DNA from: Nitrososphaeraceae archaeon
GTDB lineage: Archaea; Thermoproteota; Nitrososphaeria; Nitrososphaerales; Nitrososphaeraceae
Length of the DNA: 64,000 bases
Reading direction: 5' to 3'
Assembly: GCA_031316115.1 (NCBI GenBank)
Contig: JALDRC010000005.1
Span: 248,001 to 312,000 of the forward strand
Part shown: piece after piece, positions 27,210-37,432 of the stretch
Layout of the letters: each line of letters starts with the position of its first letter
Numbering within the stretch: position 1 is the stretch's first letter
Notes under the pieces: generated by a model
Database searches by the model: none
Told to the model about the DNA's origin: nothing
Seen by the model: the letters and a program-made list of their open reading frames with translations, nothing else
Made by a program: the position numbers and the translations under genes

Positions 27210-29798
27210 GTGAAAATCTTGAAAATTGAGGCAAAAAATTTCAAACCTTTTAATAATATATCGGTTCCCGCAAATGGATATTTTGATGACGGTTTCTTTT
27301 TTATAAAAGGAAAAAATTCCATGGGAAAGACCAGCTTTATTGAAGTTATTCTTTGGGGAATTTTAGGTGAACAACTAATGATTGAAAAAGATAGAAAATT
27401 ACTGATCAAAAATGGAGAATCAAAATGTGAAGTAGCTGTTACGTTTGAAATTAGTAATATTCAATATAGAGTCATCAGAAGTATAGAAAGCATAAAGAAA
27501 AAGATAACAAAAATTAATGAACATAGATTTGATAATAATAATTTATTCAAATCATCTGCAATATTGTTTAAGAAAGATAACATAGAGGATGAAAATAAAA
27601 GTAAATTTATTCAAATTTGTCGTGGGACAACTGCAGTCAATAAAGAAATTGAATCCTATCTAGGTATTTATCCAGAATCAATAGAAAAAACCGTTTATAT
27701 CAGACAGAAAGAGGTAGATAAATTAGCGTTAGCTGATCCAATTGAATTAAGAGAATTAATAAAAAGTCTATTTGGATTAGAAGAATTTGATGATAATATT
27801 AAGGTCTTTTTACGAAATAAAACTAACAAACTTAATCAAGAGATTAAGGAATTAAATTTACAATTAGGAAGTTTAATAACAGAGAAAACTGAACAAGAAA
27901 AACAAAATAGATTATTAGAGGATAAAGAAAAAAAATTGTATATAGAGCAAGAGGAGTTATTAAATGATCGTGTTCTACTTAATACATATCCAGATAAGGA
28001 TATATTAATGAATATAAAAAATAATATTGAAGTTATTAACAAAAGTAATAATGATTTAAGTTATATCAAACGATTAATTAACAGAGAAAAAGAAAATTTA
28101 ACTATTCAAAAAAATAGAATAAAAGAATTTCAAGACAAAATATCTAATGCAAATCATAATATAAAAAAAATATCGGAAGAAATTGAAAAATATCCGAAGA
28201 TAGATACATTAAAACCTGTAAAAGATATTTTACAGGAAATTGAAAATGATGAAAAACATGCTAAAAAGTTAATTATAGAATCTGAGTTAGATTTACCATT
28301 TAATTTTCAAAATATTTCGATTGATAGTTTTAATGGAATTCAGCTAGAAATAAGTAAACATAAACAAGATGTAGAAAATATTGAAACTAAAAAATATAAA
28401 AAGTTTAATTTGCTAGAGGAACAAAAAAAACTTTTAAATTCAAATCAAATTTTATCTAAGATTAAAAAAAATAGTATTGAGTATATTGATAAAAGCAATA
28501 TCTGTCCAATTTGCTCAAATATTATAATTAATTCATCTACATTAATAACTAGCATAGAACAAGAAATATATGATTTCTCTAGAAAGGAAAAAATAATAAA
28601 AGAAAATATTGAAAAGATAGAAATTGAATTACAGAAAATAGAACTAGATTTAGATGATAGAAAAAAGAAAAAACAGACATTAGAACTTATTAAACCTTTT
28701 ATAAGTAGAATACTTGAAAAAAGATTTAGTCTATTTGACGAAATAAATTTCATTACAAAATTAGAGCAAAATGATTATGTAGTATCTGGGTTAACATCTA
28801 AAACAATTGATGAATTAATTTTAAAAATAATAAAGAAGGAAAATGAAGGGTTTACTTTAACTGAGCTTATTAAAAATTTTGAAGATAAACTTAAATCAGA
28901 AAATCTAAAATTAGAAAAAATAATATCTGAAATAGATAAACTATATGAGCAATACAATAAAACAAAAGTGCATACGGATTCTTGTAAAAATTCTTTAACC
29001 AAAATTTGTAAAAATCTAAAAAGAAAAAGTTTAGAGGATTTATTTAGACATTTTTCTTGTCAAAATGTAGATGAAATGATTTCTAAAAGAATGGATCTAT
29101 TTATTCATATCAAGGAAAAATCCAAGTTGGTGGAAGTTATCAAATATGATATTTCATCTTTAAAAGAAGACATAAATTCTCGATTAAAAAGAATTCATAT
29201 GTTACAAGATGCACAAAAAGAATTAAAAGAAAAAGAGAAATATTTGAAACATATTTTGTTCCTTATTGGAGAGATAGACGGATTTATATCCAATGACATA
29301 GTTGAAGGCAAACTTGCAAATGTCCTAATGCATAGTACAAATTACTATCTAATCCCTTTCACTGAAGGAAGATATAAAATATCAAATGTATCAAGTACAA
29401 TGCGAAAAACTAAAGATCGAATTTCTCATGGATTAGCTTTGACGCTAATAGACAACAAAGATAAAGTCCAGAAAAATAAGGAACAACTAAGTGGCGGAGA
29501 TGAGTCAGCACTTGGATTAGCTCTCAGAATAGCTATATCTAACCTGATGTCAACAATACGACCGTTTAAATACGTGGAAAAAAAGATCCCCATGATTAAT
29601 TTTATAATTCTAGATGAACCATTAACAAGCCTTGATGAATTTAGAAGAAATATCATAATGAATATATTGATTAATGATAAAAGTTTTAAACAGATTTTTC
29701 TAATCTCTCACGCAGATATATATGGATACAATTATAATTCAATTATAATAAATGATGAAGAAAATTCTGAGAGGAAAATACAATACATTCAACAATAG
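27210..29798 (+). CDS. rad50: Rad50 SMC-like ATPase
   Basis: The 862-residue protein has the Rad50 layout: N-terminal Walker A IKGKNSMGKTSF near residue 33, two long coiled coils (about 185-420 and 450-740), a zinc hook ICPICSNII at about 431, the ABC signature LSGGDESALGLALR near 758 and Walker B FIILDEPLTSLDE near 799. With Mre11 it tethers and processes DNA ends. The start is GTG at 27210, giving MKILKIEAKNFKPF. It is the last gene of the resection cluster; decayed transposase sequence follows. Confidence 0.94.
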   Translation: MKILKIEAKNFKPFNNISVPANGYFDDGFFFIKGKNSMGKTSFIEVILWGILGEQLMIEKDRKLLIKNGESKCEVAVTFEISNIQYRVIRSIESIKKKITKINEHRFDNNNLFKSSAILFKKDNIEDENKSKFIQICRGTTAVNKEIESYLGIYPESIEKTVYIRQKEVDKLALADPIELRELIKSLFGLEEFDDNIKVFLRNKTNKLNQEIKELNLQLGSLITEKTEQEKQNRLLEDKEKKLYIEQEELLNDRVLLNTYPDKDILMNIKNNIEVINKSNNDLSYIKRLINREKENLTIQKNRIKEFQDKISNANHNIKKISEEIEKYPKIDTLKPVKDILQEIENDEKHAKKLIIESELDLPFNFQNISIDSFNGIQLEISKHKQDVENIETKKYKKFNLLEEQKKLLNSNQILSKIKKNSIEYIDKSNICPICSNIIINSSTLITSIEQEIYDFSRKEKIIKENIEKIEIELQKIELDLDDRKKKKQTLELIKPFISRILEKRFSLFDEINFITKLEQNDYVVSGLTSKTIDELILKIIKKENEGFTLTELIKNFEDKLKSENLKLEKIISEIDKLYEQYNKTKVHTDSCKNSLTKICKNLKRKSLEDLFRHFSCQNVDEMISKRMDLFIHIKEKSKLVEVIKYDISSLKEDINSRLKRIHMLQDAQKELKEKEKYLKHILFLIGEIDGFISNDIVEGKLANVLMHSTNYYLIPFTEGRYKISNVSSTMRKTKDRISHGLALTLIDNKDKVQKNKEQLSGGDESALGLALRIAISNLMSTIRPFKYVEKKIPMINFIILDEPLTSLDEFRRNIIMNILINDKSFKQIFLISHADIYGYNYNSIIINDEENSERKIQYIQQ

Positions 29799-29929
29799 TA
29801 TTTATTTTCTAGCATAACTAACAAAAGTTCAATTATAAATTTTAAAGTATTTTTATTAGAAGGGCATAACTTAAGATCGTATCCAAGATAGAGGAATAAG
29901 TTACTTTTTGACATATTGATTCATATTAC

Positions 29930-30800
29930 AATTGAACAGAAGAAGACATCGAGAACACCTAGTCAAAACAATTACATGTATCCTAGATGAGATATGGATT
30001 AAAATTAAAAAATATTCTACTAGATGAGAAATCAGACTTTGCAACATGGCGTCCCATTATTTCATATAGAAAAGTATTTGATGGTCTAATCTGTATCCTC
30101 AGAACTGAATGTCAATTGAAAATATTATCTAAAGAGTATTGCTCTGGTTCTACATTCCATAAAAGTTTTCAGGAAAGGACAAGATGTTATTGATATGATC
30201 TTGCCAAGACTGTAAAAAATTGAAAATCATAGAAGAGGAATCAAATGGAATTAGCAATAACTTGATAGTTTATCTGTAAATTATTTTTTTTAGGGTTATG
30301 ACTTGTAATACCCCCCCCCCATAAAGAACAAATTATGAAGTAAAAGGCATATTTTAATAGATAAGGAAGAAGGTATGATTTTTTGAATTTTTATAATATC
30401 TGTAAATACTCATGATTTTACTGTTATAATTGATACGTTTATACTATAGTTTTCAAAGGATATTCATACAAACTAATTTATAGAAATAATAGGAACAAAT
30501 AGAATCTGTATCTTGACAAAGTTTCTTATTGTAATGAAGTAGAACAAGATATAGTTAAGAGAGGATACAATCCACACATGAGATATAGAAGAGAAGAAAT
30601 AATATTTCATAGAAAAATAGTCAACAACAAGATGGGTGGTTGTACAGAGCAAATTCTTGGTATTTCAACTATTATGAAAGTTATTTAGAAGATATGAAAA
30701 GAAAGATGAGATCTATCGTAGTTTATTTAAAGTATCAAATAGAATAATTGTTTATAGAGATTAATTTTAGGACAGATTCTAAATCATTATTACTATTTTT
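29930..30800 (+). pseudogene. Decayed IS5-family transposase (DUF4096 type)
   Basis: Two blocks of a typical IS5-group transposase survive. At about 30008-30190 one reads LLDEKSDFATWRPIISYRK, FDGLICILRTECQLK and GSTFHKSFQERTRCY, matching the DUF4096 N-terminal domain. At about 30515-30665 LDKVSYCNEVEQDIVKRGYN, PHMRYRREE and GGCTEQILGIS match the C-terminal 'LDK.YD...........GY.PHIR.R' and 'RWVVERTNSW' blocks. The central DDE portion (30200-30480) is mostly missing or unreadable; a run of ten C residues (30311-30320) lies there. Stops throughout show it is inactive. Confidence 0.75.
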
Positions 30801-30989
30801 AAATTATTTTGTAGATTATTTTTGTCATTCTCAGAGAGAAGGTCGCGTGATATATTGCTAGCAAATAATTTTAATCACTTATAATTACTATTAAAAACAG
30901 CTATACAAACATCTCCTCTATTTTTTCGAAATTTAAATGGAATAAAATATGAAGAATGAAAAATAAATAGAAACCATGTTGTTTTTAAA

Positions 30990-31199
30990 TTATTGGTAAA
31001 CCTTGCTAAGATTTAGAATTGATTTATATTTCTTATTTCTTGGCTTTGTTCTTAATCTATAACCACAACATGGGCAATAGAAACCACCCCAAATCATAAA
31101 TACCTGACAAACCTGACAACGTTTCTGTCCTGATAAATACCTACCGATATCTATTGGTTTAAGAGCTTTATGACGTACACAAATTCCTTTACAAACCAA
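30990..31199 (-). CDS. Small double zinc-ribbon protein (MVCKGIC family)
   Basis: This 69-residue basic protein begins MVCKGICVRHKALKP and continues GRYLSGQKRCQVCQVFMIW, then YCPCCGYRLRTKPRN. CxxC pairs at about 28-31 and 43-46 form a zinc ribbon; the N-terminal Cys3 and Cys7 may bind a second metal. As I recall, near-identical small proteins occur in many copies in Nitrososphaerales genomes, which supports the taxonomic placement. The role is unknown; nucleic-acid binding is plausible. Confidence 0.75.
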   Translation of the reverse strand: MVCKGICVRHKALKPIDIGRYLSGQKRCQVCQVFMIWGGFYCPCCGYRLRTKPRNKKYKSILNLSKVYQ

Positions 31200-31278
31200 T
31201 TTAAATTACTTTTCTTTTTATTGTGAACTTAATAATGAAATTTCTAAAAAATAATTTGGAAAGATTCATAAATTTTGT

Positions 31279-31587
31279 CTACACAAAATAAGATTCAATC
31301 TCTTTTAATCTGTCTAGGGATCCTTCGCATTCACGAATATCTAGAAATTCTTCTCCCGTCCTAACTTTTTGTAAAAAAGATACAACTTCTTCATTGCTTA
31401 CCCCATGTTTGATATCATATTTTATTTTTTTTTGAACTTTATTTATTCCACCATAACGTTTGTGGATTCTCAATTCGTATCTACTAGCATCTGGAGGAAG
31501 ACCCTTAACATGTTTGATAATTGTTTTTTCCATGCTTTTTACATGCCATTCTTTCATAGGAAAAATATTTTGAACCAAAAAAATCAA
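31279..31587 (-). CDS. Hypothetical helical protein
   Basis: The 102-residue frame gives a charged, mainly helical protein (GLPPDASRYELRIHKRYGGI, KKIKYDIKHGVSNEEVVSFL). The first 10-18 residues are hydrophobic and may be upstream sequence; ATG codons at residues 11 (MKEWHVK) and 19 (MEKTIIK) are alternative starts, giving 92 or 84 residues. No family is recognised. It lies downstream of nothing on its strand and upstream of the zinc-ribbon gene by 79 bases, possibly in one transcript. Confidence 0.5.
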   Translation of the reverse strand: MIFLVQNIFPMKEWHVKSMEKTIIKHVKGLPPDASRYELRIHKRYGGINKVQKKIKYDIKHGVSNEEVVSFLQKVRTGEEFLDIRECEGSLDRLKEIESYFV

Positions 31588-32134
31588 AGTACTATATACT
31601 ATAGAGATATATAATACAATCTATTAAAAACTTCATAATTATTATTAATTTATGCAATATTGATATTTTTGGTGCTTTTAAAGAAATCCTTTTAAAATGA
31701 AAATTATAATCGAATAGAGATAGCTTTAAATTCTATTTCAATCTCTGCTATAAAGAAAAATTTTATATATATCCAATTTTGCATTTCTCCCTATGCAATT
31801 AGTTCCAGATTTACAAATAATCTTTTATAATTTTTGACGTAAGATATAGTATGGTAAATATTCTTAATTGTTATATTTTTGTTATATGCTTTCAAGATAT
31901 TTTTTGAATTTAACACTCAATTTTTTGCTATTTTAAAAGGATAAATTTATATATAAAATATCAAATTATCCGATTTCTTGTTTATAATTGTATTAGTTAA
32001 TTTAATATCATAAATATTTACAAAAATTTTAAATTTATCTAGTAAAAGATTTTTAATATTCTGATTTAAACAATTAGAGTAATTATTTAAAAGTTAAAGA
32101 ACATTTTTTTATATAAATAACGTAGATAGATGTA
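31588..32134. other. Intergenic AT-rich stretch
   Basis: No gene or repeat is recognised in these 547 bases. TATA-like sequences near the right end (TTTTATATAAA at 32106-32116) lie about 25 bases before the patatin ATG and fit a leaderless promoter. Confidence 0.5.
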
Positions 32135-33304
32135 ATGATTAACCATACACATAAAAAAGATTGTGAAAATGTCCTAATATTACAAGGTGGAGGTTCATTA
32201 GGTGCATTTGCTTGCGGAGTTTGTAAAACATTTGCAAAAAAAAATGTAGAATTTGATATCATAGCAGGAACTTCGATAGGAGCAATTAATGGAGCAATTA
32301 CTGCTGGAAGTATAAATAATGATCCATCCAAGGATCTAGAGAATTTTTGGCTGGAAATTGCAGAAAGTAACCATAGAATAATACCAGACATATTTACATT
32401 AGATTATGATAATCAAAATAATATAATTAAATTTAATAGAGCACCCTCAGCATCATTAAATGCAGCATTATTCGGTGTTCCAAAATTTTTTATTCCAAGA
32501 TGGTTTAACTGGAATGAGTCATTAAATAAGAAAGAAAATAGTAAATCACCTTGGAACTGGACATATATATATGATAATACTATACTTGAAAAAACGATTG
32601 AGAAATATATAGATTTTAAAAAACTTTCTCCTGAAGTAAGACAAAAAAATAATAAAACCAAAAATAATAAAAGGAATATACGTCTAATAATAACTGCGGT
32701 TGATGTACTCTCGTCTAATCCAATAATATTTGATAGTTATAAAATACAAATAGAAATGAAACATCTTTTGGCTACTATAGGATATCCTCAGTATGGATTT
32801 CCTTGGGTAGAGGTAAATAATGGAGTTTATGCTTGGGATGGATCCCTGTTAAGTAATACACCAATAAGAGAAGTTATGATAGCTTCTCCAAGTAAGGACA
32901 AAAATATCTTTGTTGTTGAAAACTATCCGAAACAGATAGATAAACTTCCTGAAAATATGACTGAAGTTCAAGCGAGAGCTAAAGACATACTTTTTACTGA
33001 TAAGGATCATAGCCTTGAAAAAATGTCAAAACTTATAACTAGACACATTAATTTAATAGAAACACTATACGATATCTTTGAAGATCATGATCAATCACAA
33101 ATAGATAAAGACATAATACAATATATAAAAAAAGAACATAGAATATTGGTAGAAAAATTTGGAGCGAAGATTCTCAATATAAAGAAAATAAGTAGAGACA
33201 ACTTTAAATCCCCGTACACCTTACAAAATGCTGACTTTTCAGTTAATACTATTAAAGAACTTATAAACCAAGGAGAAAATAAAGCATTAGATGCTTTAAA
33301 TTAA
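32135..33304 (+). CDS. Patatin-like phospholipase
   Basis: This 389-residue Ser-Asp dyad hydrolase has LILQGGGSLGAFACGV (oxyanion glycine loop, about residue 13), IIAGTSIGAINGAI with the nucleophile Ser (about 48), and YAWDGSLLSNTPIREV with the catalytic Asp of the DG motif (about 233). Such enzymes release fatty acids from lipids; archaeal substrates are uncertain because membranes are ether-linked, so storage or dietary acyl esters are possible. There is no signal peptide. The C-terminal 120 residues are helical and polar. It is monocistronic. Confidence 0.88.
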   Translation: MINHTHKKDCENVLILQGGGSLGAFACGVCKTFAKKNVEFDIIAGTSIGAINGAITAGSINNDPSKDLENFWLEIAESNHRIIPDIFTLDYDNQNNIIKFNRAPSASLNAALFGVPKFFIPRWFNWNESLNKKENSKSPWNWTYIYDNTILEKTIEKYIDFKKLSPEVRQKNNKTKNNKRNIRLIITAVDVLSSNPIIFDSYKIQIEMKHLLATIGYPQYGFPWVEVNNGVYAWDGSLLSNTPIREVMIASPSKDKNIFVVENYPKQIDKLPENMTEVQARAKDILFTDKDHSLEKMSKLITRHINLIETLYDIFEDHDQSQIDKDIIQYIKKEHRILVEKFGAKILNIKKISRDNFKSPYTLQNADFSVNTIKELINQGENKALDALN

Positions 33305-33701
33305 AATTGTATTTAGTAGATTATAATCAATAATAGAAAACTATCTGTTAATATCAGACTTATTATTACTGTTCATTATATCTTATACAAAGATTAGTAG
33401 AATCTTGACTATAATCAGTCCAATGAAGACTAAGTTGAAGTCTAAAAATAGATATGTTATTTTTAAATATAAATTTATTCTAAATTTTAGAAGTATTTTA
33501 TATCCAATTATTAATTTTCTTTATTTAATAGATTTAGTTATTATTGCTTCTCTGTAATAATTTGATTTATTAAAGATAATCATTTAAGAATGTACGAAAA
33601 TTGTATACTTTTAGAGAATTTATATCGTAGACAGTGTCATACTACTAATTTATATAAATTTAGTTAAAAATAAATATATTTTTTAAATGTAGTATACAAT
33701 A
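33305..33701. other. Intergenic AT-rich stretch
   Basis: No coding potential or repeat is recognised in these 397 bases. TTATATAAATTT at 33650-33661 and TATATTTTTTAAA at about 33674 provide TATA elements for the UDG gene. Confidence 0.45.
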
Positions 33702-34376
33702 TTGCAGGATTGCAATCTAAATTTTATTGAGGTAAATGAAGATATTATAAAATGTGTTAAATGTACAAGATTAGTAGAATATATTAAAAACATAGAAAGT
33801 AAAAAAGTTAAAAGATATAGGAATTTAAATTATTGGTCAAAACCTGTATCGGGGTTTGGAGATATAGATGCCGAACTTATGATAATTGGTCTAGCACCAG
33901 CTGCGCATGGAGGAAATAGAACAGGAAGAATGTTTACTGGGGATAGTTCTGGAGATTGGCTAATAAAGGCTTTATATGAGTTTAATCTATGTAACCAATC
34001 ATATAGTCATCATTTAAATGATGGATTAATTTTAAGGAATGTTTACATAACTTCAATAGTAAAATGTTGTCCCCCAAAAAATAAACCATTACCTGAAGAG
34101 GTCAATAATTGTGAGGAACATCTCAGAAAGGAGTTAGGATTATTAGCTAAAAGTTGTAAAGTGTTTTTAACCCTAGGGAAATTAGCATTTGATCAATTTT
34201 GTAATATTTATGAGATAAGAAAGTTAAAGTTTAAACATGGACTCATTTATCGTATCGATGCTGATAAGGTGTTAATGTCATCATATCACCCTAGTAGACA
34301 AAATACTAATACGGGAAAATTAACTTGGGAGATGTGGATTAATATTTTCAGGGAAATTATGCATAATTTCCTTTAA
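33702..34376 (+). CDS. Family 5 uracil-DNA glycosylase (UDGb)
   Basis: The 224-residue protein has the UDGb motifs: IIGLAPAAHGGNRTGRMFTG near residue 65 (motif 1, with Ala where other families have a catalytic Asp/Asn) and MSSYHPSRQNTNTGKLT near 195 (motif 2). The cysteines at residues 4 (CNLN), 19, 22 and about 124 (VKCCPP) fit a 4Fe-4S cluster, as in families 4 and 5. It removes uracil and other deaminated bases from DNA. The start is TTG at 33702; no upstream in-frame ATG keeps the promoter spacing. Confidence 0.9.
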   Translation: MQDCNLNFIEVNEDIIKCVKCTRLVEYIKNIESKKVKRYRNLNYWSKPVSGFGDIDAELMIIGLAPAAHGGNRTGRMFTGDSSGDWLIKALYEFNLCNQSYSHHLNDGLILRNVYITSIVKCCPPKNKPLPEEVNNCEEHLRKELGLLAKSCKVFLTLGKLAFDQFCNIYEIRKLKFKHGLIYRIDADKVLMSSYHPSRQNTNTGKLTWEMWINIFREIMHNFL

Positions 34377-34446
34377 TCAAGATATTTAAATATGTAGTCA
34401 AAATAATATTTTTAATTTAATCCTTTTGAAAATAGGTAAGAATTAG

Positions 34447-35424
34447 TTACTGTATTTTTTTTGGATATTTCCTTTCTATTTCTTGAACATTTTTCCATTT
34501 TTTTCTTACAAACGAAGGAAAATGAGAAAAAGGGTTTTGTTTTCTATATTCTATTAGATATCTTATGGTTTGACTGTTTGATGGTGCCCCGGTGCCAGGG
34601 ATTAAATTATAATTTTTTCTGTTATCAACTAATCTATACTTTTTATTAATATCATCTAATTCATTTAATCTTGAATATCTAGATACTAATGATGCTACTT
34701 TGCATGCTGTATATTCTTCATCCGCAGAATGTTTAACAATTACTTTATTGTCATTTAGTGTCAATTTAAGTAAATAAGTTCTTAATTCACTGGAAACACC
34801 ATAATCGTCGACTATTATAATAGATTTTGAAATGTTATTTATTATTTTAGAGATTAACTCAACATATCCTCTATCAAGTAAAACTATTTTTGAAGTAGAA
34901 TCAATTTCAGTAGGTGTATATTGTTTAATAATAAATCGAAATTTATTTGTTAATTTATTTAGTAATTTATTGATTTCATAACGATCCAATTCACGAACAT
35001 TTTTATACTTCATTAAATCATTTATTTCCTTAAAATTATTACTACTTATTAACGCACAACCTAAAAACATTGAACCAAAAGTTTCACCAACTCCAGCTTC
35101 ATCGCATCCAATATGAAATTTATAATTCCAAATATCCTCTATTGTAGTTTGTTTATTATTTTCTTCAATCTCTATTGGAATAATTTTCGAGATAATATTA
35201 ATTAATTCTATATAGATATTGTTATTGGGGTTTGACTGTATCATTAGTTTTTTATTTTCATAATAAGTAAAAGTAACTTTCTTTTTTTCTTGTCTTACTT
35301 CAAAAGCATCTTTTATTCCATTAGTTCTAGTTTTTGGTTTAGTAAGAAAACTTGATTGAATTAACTTCTTTATGGTATTATAATGTTTATTTTCTACTTC
35401 TTTGATAATCATATAAGGTTTCAA
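34447..35424 (-). CDS. Ribonuclease HII/HIII-like
   Basis: This 325-residue protein has the type 2 RNase H motifs FHIGCDEAGVGETFGSMFLG near residue 108 (Asp-Glu pair), IVDDYGVSSELR near 220 (Asp), HSADEEYTACKVASLVSRYS near 250 (Asp/Glu) and the C-terminal PSFVRKKWKN. An N-terminal extension of about 100 residues, rather like the TBP-like domain of RNase HIII, precedes the catalytic domain, so it may be nearer HIII. It cleaves RNA in RNA-DNA hybrids. It is convergent with the UDG gene and divergent from the small gene's surroundings. Confidence 0.85.
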   Translation of the reverse strand: MKPYMIIKEVENKHYNTIKKLIQSSFLTKPKTRTNGIKDAFEVRQEKKKVTFTYYENKKLMIQSNPNNNIYIELINIISKIIPIEIEENNKQTTIEDIWNYKFHIGCDEAGVGETFGSMFLGCALISSNNFKEINDLMKYKNVRELDRYEINKLLNKLTNKFRFIIKQYTPTEIDSTSKIVLLDRGYVELISKIINNISKSIIIVDDYGVSSELRTYLLKLTLNDNKVIVKHSADEEYTACKVASLVSRYSRLNELDDINKKYRLVDNRKNYNLIPGTGAPSNSQTIRYLIEYRKQNPFSHFPSFVRKKWKNVQEIERKYPKKIQ

Positions 35425-35581
35425 ACAATAATAAAATATTATTATTAATAATAAACATGACTATTTAAGGTATAGATATTTAAACAAACAGATCTTTAAG
35501 TTTTAGTACATACTAGTTATATATAACAAAAAAAATTAAAACGATTTTTTAGTCTATTATGATTGTTTGATATAACAGACT

Positions 35582-35704
35582 TTATGTTTTCACTTCCTTC
35601 GCTTCTCTTTTTCTTTTCTCTTTTTTTCGATATTCCTTATATGCATCTCCAACATATGTTGATGGTGATTCTAAATTTTCTTCTGAAGCTTCAATATTAC
35701 TCAT
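35582..35704 (-). CDS. Small 40-residue charged protein
   Basis: A minus-strand ATG at 35704 opens a 40-codon frame: MSNIEASEENLESPSTYVG followed by DAYKEYRKKEKRKREAKEV. The acidic N-half and very basic C-half suggest nucleic-acid or ribosome contact. A TATA-like TTTTATAATATAAAA lies about 20-30 bases upstream on the minus strand, fitting a leaderless transcript. The opposite strand of this DNA is also open but encodes a Phe-rich, implausible product, so I prefer this frame. Confidence 0.5.
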   Translation of the reverse strand: MSNIEASEENLESPSTYVGDAYKEYRKKEKRKREAKEVKT

Positions 35705-36244
35705 TAATATTCAAATGTATTTTATATTATAAAATGATTAACATCAATAATTTCAAATTAATATTTTAAATTTTTCTAATTTCATTTCTATAAATTGATA
35801 TTCTAGATGTAGATAAGGAATCATAACCAATTACTAGAATAATTAATAATTATGCCAAAGTAATATGAGTTGAAAATGTAAGTTTTGTTATTATATTCCT
35901 AGAAATTTATATTTCAATATACATCTATTGCATCTTATGTTTAGTCCTTTGTTATTCTAATTTTAAGTTTTTACATTTCTTTTTATAGAGATTATCACAT
36001 AATGTATTATAATTGGCTATTTATAATTAATTCATGGGTTTGATCCTATCTATTAATAAAATCATCAAATGTCAAAAGTGGAATTCTAAAAATTGGTTTG
36101 CATAAACAAAAACCAAATTCTATTAAAAAAATTATAATAAAGATAAAATAACTTTTTATTTTAGACAATTTTGATTTTTGTAGATTCTCATAAAGTTATT
36201 TAAAGAAAGAAGATAACTATTTAATTCCATAAATAAAATAGGAT
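35705..36244. other. Intergenic AT-rich stretch before the Hsp20 gene
   Basis: No gene is recognised. The region ends at the palindrome and TATA box of the Hsp20 promoter. Confidence 0.45.
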
Positions 36245-36261
36245 ACTCACAGAATGTGAGT
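36245..36261. promoter_or_regulatory. 17-bp palindrome upstream of hsp20 (candidate operator)
   Basis: ACTCACA-GAA-TGTGAGT is a perfect 7-base inverted repeat with a 3-base spacer, ending 34 bases before the ATG of the small heat-shock gene. TATATAT at about 36266 follows immediately, so the site occupies the BRE-side edge of the promoter, a usual place for an archaeal repressor or activator. Confidence 0.55.
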
Positions 36262-36295
36262 AACATATATATTTGGTTGTTTAATATTATATACT

Positions 36296-36934
36296 ATGGA
36301 TACACCATTTGATATAATACCAGAAGACTGGTTTAGGAGATTTGGTTTTAATAGAAATCCCTCTGACTGGCTAATAGATAGAAGAGATTTCAATGATATA
36401 TTTAGAGACGTTTTCAATATTAGGGATAATCTAGAAAAAAGATTTTCAGAAGAGTTTAAAAGTATAGAATCAAAAATACCTAAAGACTTAGTAAGAGAAT
36501 ATGAGACTTCTGATGGTTCAAAGGTTAGAGAAGTAGGCCCTATAGTATATGGATATTCTATGAATATAGGATCTGATGGAAAACCGCATGTAAGACAATT
36601 TGGAAATGTTAAACCTTCGAATATTGGTTTCTCACCACACCCTACTCTTTCAGCTGAAAGAGAACCTTTAGTACAAGTAGATACGACAGATAAAGAAGTA
36701 AAGATCATAGCAGAAATGCCTGGGGTAAGTAAAGAAAAAATAAAAATAGATGCATATAACAAATATATAGAAATCAAGAGCGAAGATCCTAATAGAAAAT
36801 ATCACAAAACTATTGAGGTTCCAGAAGATATTGATATAGAAAGTGGAAAATCTAGGTACAATAATGGAATTCTCGAGGTAACATTTAACAAAAAGGAACA
36901 AATCAAAAAGGGAAAAAATATCAATATTGAGTAA
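36296..36934 (+). CDS. hsp20: Hsp20/alpha-crystallin small heat-shock protein
   Basis: The 212-residue chaperone has the alpha-crystallin domain at about 120-205: VQVDTTDKEVKIIAEMPGV, KIDAYNKYIEIKSED, YHKTIEVPEDIDIESGKSRY and the C-terminal NGILEVTF. The N-terminal arm of about 115 residues is long, aromatic and charged (PEDWFRRFGFNRNPSDW), as in other thaumarchaeal members. It holds unfolding proteins in oligomers. A palindrome at 36245-36261 suggests stress control. The ATG at 36296 is 30 bases from a TATATAT box. Confidence 0.92.
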   Translation: MDTPFDIIPEDWFRRFGFNRNPSDWLIDRRDFNDIFRDVFNIRDNLEKRFSEEFKSIESKIPKDLVREYETSDGSKVREVGPIVYGYSMNIGSDGKPHVRQFGNVKPSNIGFSPHPTLSAEREPLVQVDTTDKEVKIIAEMPGVSKEKIKIDAYNKYIEIKSEDPNRKYHKTIEVPEDIDIESGKSRYNNGILEVTFNKKEQIKKGKNINIE

Positions 36935-37432
36935 ATTTGATTCTAAAAGTTTAGATGATCAAAGGATGAATAATAGTTGTTCAGGATCACTAATTCCCTA
37001 TTTTTTCTAATGGATTAAATTACTCTATTAAGATAATCTTCATCTCATCCAACTCGCAATCATTATAATTATTTGCTTTGATTGGATCATTTTAGATGGA
37101 TTCAATAAATTTTTACCAGCTATGTACATTGATACATTACATTTATTATTTTCTTTTTGTATAAACGTATAATAGTAATGAAAATTTTTCTGTCATTCAA
37201 AAACTTTAGATAAATAGCAAACTAGATATAAAATATTATGGTTCATATCAAACATTAATAAATAATAAATCTAATTGTAAAAGAAAAAGTGTAATCTAGA
37301 TTCAAGTTAGATTTATAAATTTCTAATCACTCTATATAGTTAGGATATAAAATAACTCAAAATAATAAACATAAATTAAATGATAAAAATTGGTTCATTG
37401 AAATAAGAAATTTTAATGAAATATTTGAATTT
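36935..37432. other. Intergenic stretch; open upstream extension of the next gene
   Basis: Mostly unassigned AT-rich DNA. From about 37345 to 37432 the frame of the following gene is open and reads KLNDKNWFIEIRNFNEIFEF, which looks protein-like but contains no ATG, GTG or TTG. The next gene may therefore have lost its start, or may begin at a rare codon. Confidence 0.45.

Noticed and set aside
30311-30320. Run of ten C residues as a phase-variation tract
   Set aside because: It lies within a decayed transposase with no open frame to switch; it may even be a sequencing artefact.
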